Shown: positions 9,400 through 17,999 of the stretch, piece after piece
How positions within the stretch are numbered: the first letter of the stretch is position 1
Layout: each line of letters opens with the position of its first letter
Assembly: GCA_964570565.1 (NCBI GenBank)
Contig: CAZMYT010000004.1
Span: 186,001 to 250,000, forward strand
Length of the DNA: 64,000 bases
Direction: 5' to 3'
From: W0P28-013 sp964570565
GTDB taxonomy: Bacteria; Bacteroidota; Bacteroidia; Bacteroidales; Paludibacteraceae
Notes under the pieces: generated by a model
Told to the model about the DNA's origin: nothing
Database searches by the model: none
The model's input: the letters and a program-made list of their open reading frames with translations, nothing else
Program-made: the position numbers and the translations under genes

Positions 9400-11331
9400 A
9401 TGAAACGAATCGAATTTCTTTGTGTACTTTCTATGATAGTAGTTTCGGTTGGTGCGCAAACTACGAATAAGCCTGCTACAAAGTCTGAGGAAAAAATAGT
9501 TCCAGCAGATGTGCGTGCTTGGCGTATTGATGAGCGTCTTGGTGTCGCCGATTCGTGTGCCGTAGATACTGCTATTGTTAGTTATCAAGATAATCAGCCG
9601 ATAAACAGATATAGTATTGCTAATTCCTGGAATGGTAATTTGGGCTCGCCGTTGCAGTCGAAAATTTATTTTGATCGCACAGCCAAGACCAACACCTTTT
9701 ACTCGCAACCGTATGATGCTTACTTGATTACACCTCAAGATATGTTGTTTTATAATACCAAAACGCCGTATGCTAAGTTGGAATATCGTTCCGCTTTGCC
9801 TACATTTCGCGAAGAGGATTATTTCAAAGCACTCTTTACCATGAACGCCAATAAATCAACTAATTTTGGTGGATTGGTCAATTTGATTTATGGTCGTGGA
9901 CAATATGCCAATCAAGCATCGCGTATGCTGAATGGTGGTTTTTGGGGTAGTTATAATGGACGCCATTATTCCGCACAAGGAGTGGTGATGTTCAATAATT
10001 TCAAGAATCACGAGAGCGGTGGTATTACTGACCGTAATTATGTGCTTGATCCAACCTCTTTGGTAGGAACGGCCGATTTGAATCCATCCAATATTCCTGT
10101 CAATTTGAATGCGGTTTCTGGCTATGCCAATAATATCTATTATTTCAATCATAAATACAGTATTGGCATCGAAAAAGAACGTACTGTGTCGAAAGATTCA
10201 GTAGTAATGGACTATATTCCAGTTACTTCGTTTACGCATACGATTAAATTTGAAGATACCTATCGTCGGTATGTGGAAACCGATTCGGTGACTTCGGGTT
10301 TTTATAATAACAATTATTACAGTGGAAAATTTACTCAAGATTCTATACGTTATTGGTCGTTGAAAAACACCGTTGCTGTGACGATGGAGGAGAAGTTTAA
10401 CCGCTTAATGCGTTTTGGCTTAACTGGATTTGTAGAGTATGATTTACGTCGTTTTGGTCAATTTTCCGATAGCGTACAGGCCAATGCGTATGAAAATCAT
10501 TTAAAAGTGGGTGCTCTTATCTTTAAACGCGAAGGTAAAGCGTTTACGTTTGATGCGAATGGTGAGATTTATCTTTTAGGCCCGCGTGCTGGGGAATTAG
10601 CCATTTTTGGTGGAGTGCAAACCATTTTTCCTATTTCAGCCAAAGATACGATGTTGATTTCTGCTCGTGGCGGCTTTTTCAATGAATCGTGTGATTATTT
10701 CTCAACGACCTATTTTTCAAACCATTTTAAATGGAATGCCGATTTTAAGAATGATTTGCGTGCTCGTATCGAAGGGCGTATAGCTTTTCCTACTCGCGAC
10801 ATTTCGCTGGGTGTAAAATTTGAAAACATCACTAATTACGTCTATTTTGACAAACAAGCCTTGCCAGCCCAATTTGACGGTAATATACAAGTGCTTTCGG
10901 CTGATTTAAAAGCGAATTTACATGCTTGGCGTTTTCATCTCGACAATCAAGTGGTTTATCAACTCAGCAGTAATCAAACTATTTTGCCGTTACCAGAGTT
11001 GGCGTTGTACAGTAATTTGTACTATAAAGATACTTGGTTTAAAGTGTTGCATGCTCAGTTAGGCGTTAGTGTGCGTTATCATACAGCTTATTACGGTAAT
11101 ACTTATATGCCTGCTACAGGGGCTTTTTATCTCCAAAACGATTATTTGGTAGGCAATTATCCTGAAATGAATGTGTATTTGAATTTCCATTTAAAACGTA
11201 TGCGTTTTTATGTGCAATATGCTAACTGGAACGCTACTGTATTTGGCGGTAATAATTATTTCTCGATGCCATATTATCCACAAAATCCTGCCACCTTTCA
11301 ATTTGGTTTATCATGGACATTTTACGATTAA
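9400..11331 (+). CDS. Putative outer-membrane porin (Porin_10 family)
   Basis: A 643-residue protein with a signal peptide (MKRIEFLCVLSMIVVSVGAQ), followed by the features of the Bacteroidota Porin_10 family: an N-terminal stretch ending PYDAYLITPQDMLFYNTKTPYA, then many amphipathic strands rich in aromatic residues, ending in Phe-Tyr-Asp (QFGLSWTFYD), as expected for an outer-membrane beta barrel. The in-frame upstream start at 9343 is rejected: it would add a 19-residue leader before the signal peptide and would overlap the promoter. The cargo is unknown. The 3' end overlaps the next gene by 19 bases. Confidence 0.85.
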   Translation: MKRIEFLCVLSMIVVSVGAQTTNKPATKSEEKIVPADVRAWRIDERLGVADSCAVDTAIVSYQDNQPINRYSIANSWNGNLGSPLQSKIYFDRTAKTNTFYSQPYDAYLITPQDMLFYNTKTPYAKLEYRSALPTFREEDYFKALFTMNANKSTNFGGLVNLIYGRGQYANQASRMLNGGFWGSYNGRHYSAQGVVMFNNFKNHESGGITDRNYVLDPTSLVGTADLNPSNIPVNLNAVSGYANNIYYFNHKYSIGIEKERTVSKDSVVMDYIPVTSFTHTIKFEDTYRRYVETDSVTSGFYNNNYYSGKFTQDSIRYWSLKNTVAVTMEEKFNRLMRFGLTGFVEYDLRRFGQFSDSVQANAYENHLKVGALIFKREGKAFTFDANGEIYLLGPRAGELAIFGGVQTIFPISAKDTMLISARGGFFNESCDYFSTTYFSNHFKWNADFKNDLRARIEGRIAFPTRDISLGVKFENITNYVYFDKQALPAQFDGNIQVLSADLKANLHAWRFHLDNQVVYQLSSNQTILPLPELALYSNLYYKDTWFKVLHAQLGVSVRYHTAYYGNTYMPATGAFYLQNDYLVGNYPEMNVYLNFHLKRMRFYVQYANWNATVFGGNNYFSMPYYPQNPATFQFGLSWTFYD

Positions 11332-12152
11332 TCCCCAGCCATCGACTTACGAAAAAACAATCATTAATTGCTATTGCAGTTAGTGTGGTGTTGGTTATTA
11401 TCATTGCTGTTTGGGTCATGGTAGCGAATCAAGCGCGTGACTTGGACGACGTGATGGACGACAAGACATTGCGTGTGGTGACAGAGTATAGTTCTATTGG
11501 TTATTTTGTAGAAGATAACCAAATTAAAGGCTTTCAGTATGAGTTGATTAAACGCTTTGCCGATAGCCTTGGTTTGGCGCTTGATTTTACAGTAGAACCT
11601 GATTTGCAAAAAAGTATAGCTGGTGTTAATAATGGTAGTTATGATTTAATAATGAGGACTTTACCTGTTACGCTTGAGCTTAAGAAGGAACTGAATTTCT
11701 CCGAACCACTCATTAAAAGTCAACTCGTTTTAGTTCAGCGAATTAATAAAAAAGATAAAGATAATACGCCTATTCGTGGAGCAATGGATTTGGATAGTAT
11801 CACTATTTATGTGACACCTAATTCGCCTTATTTGATGCGCTTAAAACATATCGAAGAGGAGTTGGGTATTGTAATTTTCACAAAATCTATTCCAGATGTT
11901 GATACCGAATTGCTCATGGCGATGGTGGCGCGTGGCGAAATAGACTATACCATAGCCGATGAATTTACAGCTCGTTTTTCTCAGAGCTTTTATCCTGAAT
12001 TAGATATTGATACACAAATGGGTTTCAAGCAATTTCAGGCGTGGGGTTTTTCTAAACACTCTCCAAGATTGCAAAATGCTGTAAACAGTTGGTTGAAAGA
12101 GTTTACGCAAACCAAAGCCTATCGTGATTTGTACAGAACTTATTATCGTTAG
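11313..12152 (+). CDS. Membrane-anchored solute-binding protein (SBP_bac_3, MltF-N-like)
   Basis: A 279-residue protein with one N-terminal transmembrane helix (about 19-41, LIAIAVSVVLVIIIAVWVMV) and a periplasmic family-3 substrate-binding fold. LRVVTEYSSIGYFVEDNQIKGF opens the domain and GFQYELIKRFADSLG and YDLIMRTLPVT follow. This matches the amino-acid-binding-like domain of the lytic transglycosylase MltF, but no transglycosylase domain follows. It could bind peptidoglycan-derived or amino-acid ligands; this is inference. It overlaps the end of the porin gene by 19 bases and precedes metA by six, so the three are probably one transcript. Confidence 0.78.
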   Translation: MDILRLIPSHRLTKKQSLIAIAVSVVLVIIIAVWVMVANQARDLDDVMDDKTLRVVTEYSSIGYFVEDNQIKGFQYELIKRFADSLGLALDFTVEPDLQKSIAGVNNGSYDLIMRTLPVTLELKKELNFSEPLIKSQLVLVQRINKKDKDNTPIRGAMDLDSITIYVTPNSPYLMRLKHIEEELGIVIFTKSIPDVDTELLMAMVARGEIDYTIADEFTARFSQSFYPELDIDTQMGFKQFQAWGFSKHSPRLQNAVNSWLKEFTQTKAYRDLYRTYYR

Positions 12153-12158
12153 TTCATT

Positions 12159-13076
12159 ATGCCGTTAAATTTACCCAATCAAATACCTGCTATTGACTTA
12201 TTGAAAGAGGAAAATATCTTTGTCATGAGCTCTCAACGTGCTCAATCACAAGATATTCGTCCACTTAAGGTTTTGATTTTGAATTTAATGCCACTCAAGA
12301 TAACCACAGAAACCGATTTAATTCGGTTATTGTCCAATACGCCCTTGCAGATTGAAATTGATTTTTTAAAACTAAAAAGTCACACGTCTAAAAATACGCC
12401 AATAGAACATTTAATGGCGTTTTATCGTTCGTTCGACGAAATTTCAACGCAAACTTATGATGGAATGATTGTTACAGGTGCTCCTGTTGAACAAAAAGCG
12501 TTCGAAGAAGTGACTTATTGGTCTGAAATTATAGGTATTTTCGATTGGGCTCGTACACATGTGACATCTACCTTTTTTATCTGTTGGGCGGCACAAGCAG
12601 CTTTGTATCATTACTATAACATTCAAAAACAAACGTTGCCCGAAAAACTATTCGGGGTATTCTCGCATCGCGTGTTGGATCCTAAAAATCCTATTTTTAG
12701 AGGGTTCGACGACGAATTTCAGGTACCTCATAGCCGTCACACAACCGTTTCGCGTTCCGATGTGGAACAACACCAAGAATTAACTATTCTGTCTGATTCT
12801 CAAGAAGCTGGTTTGTATCTGATGATGGCGCGTGGTGGGCGTGAATTCTTCGTAACAGGTCATTCGGAATATGCGCCAAATACGTTACATATCGAATACT
12901 TTCGTGATTTAGAAAAAGGGTTAAGCGTGCCTAAACCACAGAATTATTACCCTAATGATGATGTGACAAAACCACCTTTGGTCAAGTGGCGTGGCCATGC
13001 CAACTTGTTATTCTCCAACTGGTTGAACTACTTTGTTTATCAGCAAACGCCTTATAAGCTATCTGATATTCATTAG
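12159..13076 (+). CDS. metA: Homoserine O-acyltransferase MetA (predicted acetyl-specific)
   Basis: A 305-residue enzyme that acylates homoserine at the start of methionine synthesis. The catalytic residues sit at the standard numbers: nucleophile C142 (FFICWAAQA), H235 and E237 (GHSEY). Residue 111 is Glu in TGAPVEQKAF. In this family Glu at 111 is reported to favour acetyl-CoA and Gly (as in E. coli) succinyl-CoA, so the product is predicted to be O-acetylhomoserine despite the usual succinyltransferase name. It lies six bases after the binding-protein gene, and I see no SAM riboswitch. Confidence 0.96.
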   Translation: MPLNLPNQIPAIDLLKEENIFVMSSQRAQSQDIRPLKVLILNLMPLKITTETDLIRLLSNTPLQIEIDFLKLKSHTSKNTPIEHLMAFYRSFDEISTQTYDGMIVTGAPVEQKAFEEVTYWSEIIGIFDWARTHVTSTFFICWAAQAALYHYYNIQKQTLPEKLFGVFSHRVLDPKNPIFRGFDDEFQVPHSRHTTVSRSDVEQHQELTILSDSQEAGLYLMMARGGREFFVTGHSEYAPNTLHIEYFRDLEKGLSVPKPQNYYPNDDVTKPPLVKWRGHANLLFSNWLNYFVYQQTPYKLSDIH

Positions 13077-13087
13077 TCCTCGATTTT

Positions 13088-13735
13088 CTACTTCCTGTTT
13101 TGTGTTTGTTCGAAATAGCGGCAGTAAGGACTGAGTCCACAGGTGTCGCACTTAGGTTTGCGAGCTAAACAAACATAACGTCCGTGTAAAATGAGCCAAT
13201 GATGTGCTTTAGGAATGAGTGCTTGTGGAATATGTTTCACAAGCGTTTCTTCTGTTTGTAGTGGATTTTTAGAATTTGTGGTCAATCCCAATCGTTCTGA
13301 AATGCGAAACACATGTGTGTCGACCGCCATTTTAGGTTGGTTGAAAATAACAGAAGCCACCACATTAGCTGTTTTACGTCCAACTCCTGGAAGTTGTTGT
13401 AGCAATTCGGTATCAGCAGGGACGATGCCATTAAAATCGGTCACCAGTTTTTGCGCCATGCTCGCTAGATAATGCGCCTTACTATTGGGATAGGAGATGC
13501 TTTTGATGTAGCTTAAAATGAGTTCAGGCGATGCTTTAGCCATTTTTTCGGGCGTAGGGAATTGTGCAAAAAGCGTTGGCGTAGTCATATTGACGCGCTT
13601 GTCTGTGCATTGTGCCGATAAAATGACGGCTACCAACAATTCAAACGGATTGTTGTAGTGCAGCTCACTTTCTGCCACAGGCATATTCTCGGTGAACCAC
13701 GCAATTATCTGTTTATATCGTTCTTTGGTAGTCAT
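13088..13735 (-). CDS. nth: Endonuclease III
   Basis: A 215-residue DNA glycosylase/AP lyase for oxidised pyrimidines. It shows the helix-hairpin-helix LPGVGRKTANVV with the catalytic Lys, the catalytic Asp in AVDTHVFRI, and a C-terminal [4Fe-4S] ligand set C-x6-C-x2-C-x5-C (CLARKPKC, CDTC, CGLSPYC). The start is placed at 13735 rather than 13753. The extra six residues (MYFCGN) would overlap a TATTTTTG promoter-like element at 13743-13750, and homologues begin near MTTKERYK. It lies 24 bases after the MATE gene on the same strand. Confidence 0.94.
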   Translation of the reverse strand: MTTKERYKQIIAWFTENMPVAESELHYNNPFELLVAVILSAQCTDKRVNMTTPTLFAQFPTPEKMAKASPELILSYIKSISYPNSKAHYLASMAQKLVTDFNGIVPADTELLQQLPGVGRKTANVVASVIFNQPKMAVDTHVFRISERLGLTTNSKNPLQTEETLVKHIPQALIPKAHHWLILHGRYVCLARKPKCDTCGLSPYCRYFEQTQNRK

Positions 13736-13759
13736 ATTGCCACAAAAATACATTAATTT

Positions 13760-15139
13760 TTAGACTTGTGGAACTGCTGCTTTGGGTTGTTTCAGTTTTT
13801 TAACCTGAAAGTAAAGCATAGTTGCAGCTACAACTGTAGAGATAAGGTCTGCACAGGGAAGTGCCATCCAAGTTCCTGTAAGTCCCCAAATAGGAGGAAA
13901 AATAAGAATAAATGGTACTAGAAAAATGAGTTGGCGTGTTAAACTTAAAAAGATAGAAATTTTGGCTTTCCCGATGGCTTGAAAAAAATTAGTGACTACA
14001 ATTTGTCCACCAACTACCACGAATAGCGCATAACAAATGTGCATGCCATGAGCCGTTAGTTCTATTAGTTGAGAATCGGAGGTAAAGAGGCGAACCAATT
14101 GACGGGGAAATAGCTCTGCACATAGGCCACCGAAAGTTGTAGCCAATGTAGCGATGATAATACCATAACGTAAGGTTTTCAATACGCGATCGTTTTGCCG
14201 AGCGCCATAATTATATCCAATAATCGGCTGCATGCCATTGTTTAATCCGACAATGCTCATAATAATTAATGTCGAGAAACTATTGATGATACCAAAAGCT
14301 CCAATGGCTAAATCACCTCCTGTATTTCTAAGTGCGTGATTCATAAGTGCATTTACCAAACTAGCGCTAACTTGTATGAAAAATGGCGCCATACCGATGG
14401 AGATAATAGCTAAAATGATTTTTTTCTTTAACTTGAAACAGCCACGTTTAAAGTGAAGATTGCTTTTGGGGTTCGTAAAGTGGCGCATCACCCAAATGGC
14501 ACTTACCGCCATCGAAATAACCGTGGAATAAGCTGCGCCTTCAATGCCCCAATCGAATACAAAGATGAAAATAGGGTCGAGTATGGTGTTGATTACTGCG
14601 CCAATAAGCATGGTTAACATGGCTTTTATAGGATAACCGGAAGCACGCATACTGTTGTTAAACCCGAAACTTAAAGCGGTGAATATGTGTCCAGGAATAA
14701 TAATCTTTAAGTAATCTTTGGCGTATGGAATAGTGGCTTCACTTCCGCCAAATGCAATTAAAATGTCGTCAAGAAAGAATAAACTCACGCTTATCACTAT
14801 CGACATGGTTATAAAGGTGAATACGAATGCATTCCCAAGAATATTTTCGGCTGTTTTTTTGTCTTTTCGACCCAGATAAATAGATATTTGTGTAGCCGAT
14901 CCTTGCCCTATAAGCATGCCGAATGCGCCTAAAATCATCATCATAGGGAATGTGAGGGTAAGTCCAGAAATAGCCATCGGACCAACGCCCTGACCAATAA
15001 ATATACGGTCCACAATGTTGTATAAAGCATTCACCAACGTTCCAACGATTGTGGGTAGAGAATAGGCCCACAGGAGTTTGCCTATGGGTTCAGTTCCGAG
15101 TTCTGATGGTAAACGTTGTTTATTGGCTTTTTTCAACAT
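13760..15139 (-). CDS. MATE family efflux transporter
   Basis: A 459-residue integral membrane protein with about 12 transmembrane segments in two MatE halves. The first opens with IGKLLWAYSLPTIVGTLVNALYN-type sequence near residue 20. The second begins near 240, with GMAPFFIQVSASLVNALMN and the motif GLNNGMQPIIGYNYGA. These proteins export cationic drugs or metabolites by Na+ or H+ antiport; substrate unknown. A 10-bp hairpin separates it from the upstream sigma factor gene. Nth follows closely on the same strand. Confidence 0.92.
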   Translation of the reverse strand: MLKKANKQRLPSELGTEPIGKLLWAYSLPTIVGTLVNALYNIVDRIFIGQGVGPMAISGLTLTFPMMMILGAFGMLIGQGSATQISIYLGRKDKKTAENILGNAFVFTFITMSIVISVSLFFLDDILIAFGGSEATIPYAKDYLKIIIPGHIFTALSFGFNNSMRASGYPIKAMLTMLIGAVINTILDPIFIFVFDWGIEGAAYSTVISMAVSAIWVMRHFTNPKSNLHFKRGCFKLKKKIILAIISIGMAPFFIQVSASLVNALMNHALRNTGGDLAIGAFGIINSFSTLIIMSIVGLNNGMQPIIGYNYGARQNDRVLKTLRYGIIIATLATTFGGLCAELFPRQLVRLFTSDSQLIELTAHGMHICYALFVVVGGQIVVTNFFQAIGKAKISIFLSLTRQLIFLVPFILIFPPIWGLTGTWMALPCADLISTVVAATMLYFQVKKLKQPKAAVPQV

Positions 15140-15168
15140 CTTTTAAGAATGTGCTAGGTGTGATACAA

Positions 15169-15194
15169 GAAAGAGCACCGTTAAGTGCTCTTTC
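15169..15194 (-). terminator. Hairpin terminator after the sigma factor gene
   Basis: A 10-bp perfect stem, GAAAGAGCAC (15169-15178) with GTGCTCTTTC (15185-15194), and a 6-base loop, beginning 20 bases after the sigma factor stop. The T-rich tail on the minus strand is short. Confidence 0.6.
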
Positions 15195-15214
15195 AGATAG
15201 AATTGGTGCTTGGG

Positions 15215-16075
15215 TTATCCGAGATAACCTTTGAGCAATTTGTTTTTAGAATTTGTGCGTAAACGACGAATGGCTTTTTCTTTAATCTGGCGTACACGCT
15301 CGCGTGTCAACCCAAATTTGTCGCCAATTTCTTCGAGTGTCATTTCTTGGCAACCAATGCCAAAGAACATTCGAATAATGTCGCGTTCGCGTTCACTAAG
15401 CGTTTCAAGAGCTCTACTGATTTCCGTCAACAGTGATTCGCTCATTAAAGAACGGTCAGCTATTGGTGAGTCATCATTGACTAACACGTCGAGCAAACTG
15501 TTGTCTTCTCCTTCTACGAATGGAGCATCTACAGAAATGTGACGACCTGAAATCTTGATTGTGTCGGCAATTTTGTCAATAGGAATGTCCAATTCCTCGG
15601 CCAATTCTTCGGGCGATGGGCGGCGTTCGTTTTCTTGTTCAAACCGTGAAAAGGCCTTGTTAATTTTGTTCAAGGAACCTACTTGATTCAACGGTAAACG
15701 TACGATACGCGATTGTTCGGCCAAAGCTTGTAGAATCGATTGACGAATCCACCATACTGCGTAAGAAATAAATTTAAACCCGCGAGTTTCGTCGAACTTT
15801 TCGGCCGCTTTAATTAAACCTAAATTACCTTCATTAATCAAGTCGGGTAAACTCAAACCTTGATTTTGGTATTGTTTGGCCACTGAAACTACGAAACGAA
15901 GATTCGCGCGTGTCAATTTTTCGAGTGCTAAACGGTCACCTTTACGGATACGTTGAGCTAACTCAACTTCTTCTTCTACAGTAATAAGATCTTCACGTCC
16001 AATCTCTTGCAAATACTTGTCAAGCGACGCGCTTTCACGATTAGTGATTGATTTGGTAATTTTTAATTGTCTCAT
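15215..16075 (-). CDS. rpoD: RNA polymerase primary sigma factor
   Basis: A 286-residue sigma-70 of the compact form used as the housekeeping factor in Bacteroidota; it lacks the long region 1.1 of enterobacterial RpoD. Region 1.2 is SLDKYLQEIGRE. Region 2 contains GNLGLIKAAEKFDE followed by the -10-type recognition stretch with WWIRQSI. Region 4 ends with the helix-turn-helix LTRERVRQIKEKAIRRLR. The start MRQLKITKS at 16075 is preferred over 16099 because family members begin there. It recognises the TTTG/TAnnTTTG promoters seen in this window. TATCTTTG at 16104-16097 is its own likely -7 element. Confidence 0.96.
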   Translation of the reverse strand: MRQLKITKSITNRESASLDKYLQEIGREDLITVEEEVELAQRIRKGDRLALEKLTRANLRFVVSVAKQYQNQGLSLPDLINEGNLGLIKAAEKFDETRGFKFISYAVWWIRQSILQALAEQSRIVRLPLNQVGSLNKINKAFSRFEQENERRPSPEELAEELDIPIDKIADTIKISGRHISVDAPFVEGEDNSLLDVLVNDDSPIADRSLMSESLLTEISRALETLSERERDIIRMFFGIGCQEMTLEEIGDKFGLTRERVRQIKEKAIRRLRTNSKNKLLKGYLG

Positions 16076-16096
16076 TCTTGTAAAGAAATTAGCTTG

Positions 16097-16104
16097 CAAA
16101 GATA
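16097..16104 (-). promoter_or_regulatory. Candidate -7 element for rpoD
   Basis: On the minus strand this reads TATCTTTG, 21 bases before the rpoD ATG at 16075. No clear -33 TTTG is at standard spacing. Confidence 0.45.
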
Positions 16105-16179
16105 AGCTTTTATTTGGATAAATAACCCTTTTCAGCCGTCAAAAACAAAAAAAGTTATGAATGACGTTGTTAAATATCA

Positions 16180-16223
16180 AACTATCCTTTGTAAATTGAG
16201 CTATTTAAGTACAAAGGATAGTT
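16180..16223 (-). terminator. Hairpin between the degP-type and rpoD genes
   Basis: A 14-bp perfect stem, 16180-16193 with 16210-16223, and a 16-base loop, located 26 bases after the protease stop and upstream of the rpoD promoter. There is no T-tract on the minus strand, so it may be a 3'-end stabilising hairpin rather than a classical terminator. Confidence 0.4.
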
Positions 16224-16249
16224 GAAATGTACATTCTGATTATTTTTTG

Positions 16250-17734
16250 TTATTCCAAGTTTACAGCATAGTAGGCTACTTGACCATTATTGTAAATTCC
16301 GGTAATGAATAACACTTTTTCATTCGCTTCGTTATTCATGGCTTCGTTGTAGGCACGTTCTATATCCTCTTGATTTACAATGGTGATGTTGTTTATTTTT
16401 AAAATAACGAATCCTTCTTTTAAACCCGATTTTGCAAACTTACCGTTTTTATCCAATTGACTAATTTGAAGGCCATTTTTGATTCTGAATTTATATTTAA
16501 ATTGATCAGATACGGCGCTAAATTTTGCCCCCAAATGACTTAAATCAACCGCTTTGACAACGCCCGTGTTGCCAGCTCTATTTTTTAATTCTACCACGAG
16601 TTTCTTGGTTTTATTGTCGCGTATTAAGGCGACTTCTATTTTGTCGCCTGGACGGTAGCGTCCAATTTGCTCTTGCAATTGAGCCACCGATTTTGTTGCC
16701 ACGTTGTTGATGGCTACAATCACATCGCCTTCTTCAATACCTCCAGTTTTGGCTGCACTGTGTTCGCCAACAGCTCCTACGTAGGCGCCTTCAAGGGTGG
16801 TAAGTTTTTTCTCTTTAGCTAATTTATCGTCAATATCACTTATTTGTACACCTAAGATAGCGCGTTGTACCACACCAAATTCTTTTAAATCGGCGACAAC
16901 TTTGCTCACAATACTGGTTGGAACAGCAAATGAATAGCCTGCATAAGAGCCTGTTTGTGACGCAATGGCGGTATTGATACCCACTAATTCTCCTTTGGTG
17001 TTGACTAAAGCGCCACCACTATTTCCTGGGTTTACAGCGGCATCGGTTTGTATGAAGGATTCAATTTTCATATCACTATTTAGGATGTTAATGTTTCTTG
17101 CTTTGGCACTTACGATACCTGCTGTTACGGTGGATGTTAAGTTGAATGGATTTCCAACTGCTAAAACCCATTCACCAATTTTGAGATTATCAGAATTACC
17201 GAAAATAATAGGTTGTAGGCTATCTGCCTCTATTTTTAGTAATGCAATATCAGTAGAAGCATCAGCTCCAATTACTTTTGCTTTAAAAGTGCGTTTGTCG
17301 TTGAGTGTTACTTCTACTTCATTGGCTCTGTCAACGACGTGATTATTGGTTACAATATAACCATCGCTACTAATAATGATGCCTGAACCTGTTGCCATTT
17401 GTTCTTGTTGTGGCATAAGGCGCCCACCGTTATTTGGTCGCCCAAAGAAAAAATCAAAAAATGGATCGCCCGAAAACGTTTGTGCTTGAGTCATTTTATA
17501 GGTGGTCTTCACGTGCACTACGCTGTGTACCGATTGTTCAGCAGCTATGGTGAAATCTGTCGGCATGGCTTGTGTTGCTGGTAATGAAGCAAATGAAGTT
17601 GGCACGGCTAACTGTTCGGATGAGGCGTTGTTGAATGTGCTATCCATCTTTTTTGCTGTGGTTACGGTGGCATAACTGGTAAGTACGCTAATGCATGCTA
17701 TGGCTAGACCGTAAAAAATCTTTTTGTTTTCCAT
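16250..17734 (-). CDS. degP: Periplasmic serine protease/chaperone, Do family (DegP/HtrA)
   Basis: A 494-residue HtrA protein that degrades or refolds misfolded envelope proteins. An N-terminal export sequence (about 1-27) is followed by a trypsin-like domain with the triad His (VTNNHVVDRA), Asp (STDIALLKIEA) and Ser (NPGNSGGAL). Two PDZ domains follow, starting near 290 (ILGVQISDIDDKLAK) and 395. This is the two-PDZ arrangement of DegP/DegQ. A run of N, G and Q sits between the signal and the protease, with PFFDFFFGRP, the LA-loop region of the family. No promoter match is obvious upstream. Confidence 0.94.
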   Translation of the reverse strand: MENKKIFYGLAIACISVLTSYATVTTAKKMDSTFNNASSEQLAVPTSFASLPATQAMPTDFTIAAEQSVHSVVHVKTTYKMTQAQTFSGDPFFDFFFGRPNNGGRLMPQQEQMATGSGIIISSDGYIVTNNHVVDRANEVEVTLNDKRTFKAKVIGADASTDIALLKIEADSLQPIIFGNSDNLKIGEWVLAVGNPFNLTSTVTAGIVSAKARNINILNSDMKIESFIQTDAAVNPGNSGGALVNTKGELVGINTAIASQTGSYAGYSFAVPTSIVSKVVADLKEFGVVQRAILGVQISDIDDKLAKEKKLTTLEGAYVGAVGEHSAAKTGGIEEGDVIVAINNVATKSVAQLQEQIGRYRPGDKIEVALIRDNKTKKLVVELKNRAGNTGVVKAVDLSHLGAKFSAVSDQFKYKFRIKNGLQISQLDKNGKFAKSGLKEGFVILKINNITIVNQEDIERAYNEAMNNEANEKVLFITGIYNNGQVAYYAVNLE

Positions 17735-17962
17735 AATTCAATTAATATTTAGTTAGTAATTAAATAAATTGCTTTAAACTGTTAATTTGCTGTTGATGTT
17801 TCAACAAAATATAGACCATAAACGTAAATTTCATAGGTTTTCTTGTTAAAATTAACAGTTTTAACCTGCGTTTATTAGTTTTTAAGAAGTGTTTAGTGCG
17901 ATTGTGGTGAAATTCTGAAAAAATGTCAGCGTTGTCAGTTTTCGCAATCCACCGAATCTTTG

Positions 17963-17970
17963 TACCTTTG
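17963..17970 (+). promoter_or_regulatory. Candidate -7 element for the ABC-F gene
   Basis: TACCTTTG, matching TAnnTTTG, 29 bases before the ATG at 18000. The upstream box at the expected distance (TTTTCG) is a poor match to TTTG. Confidence 0.45.
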
Positions 17971-17999
17971 TCAGCTTTTAAAATTTAGGCTTAATCAAC

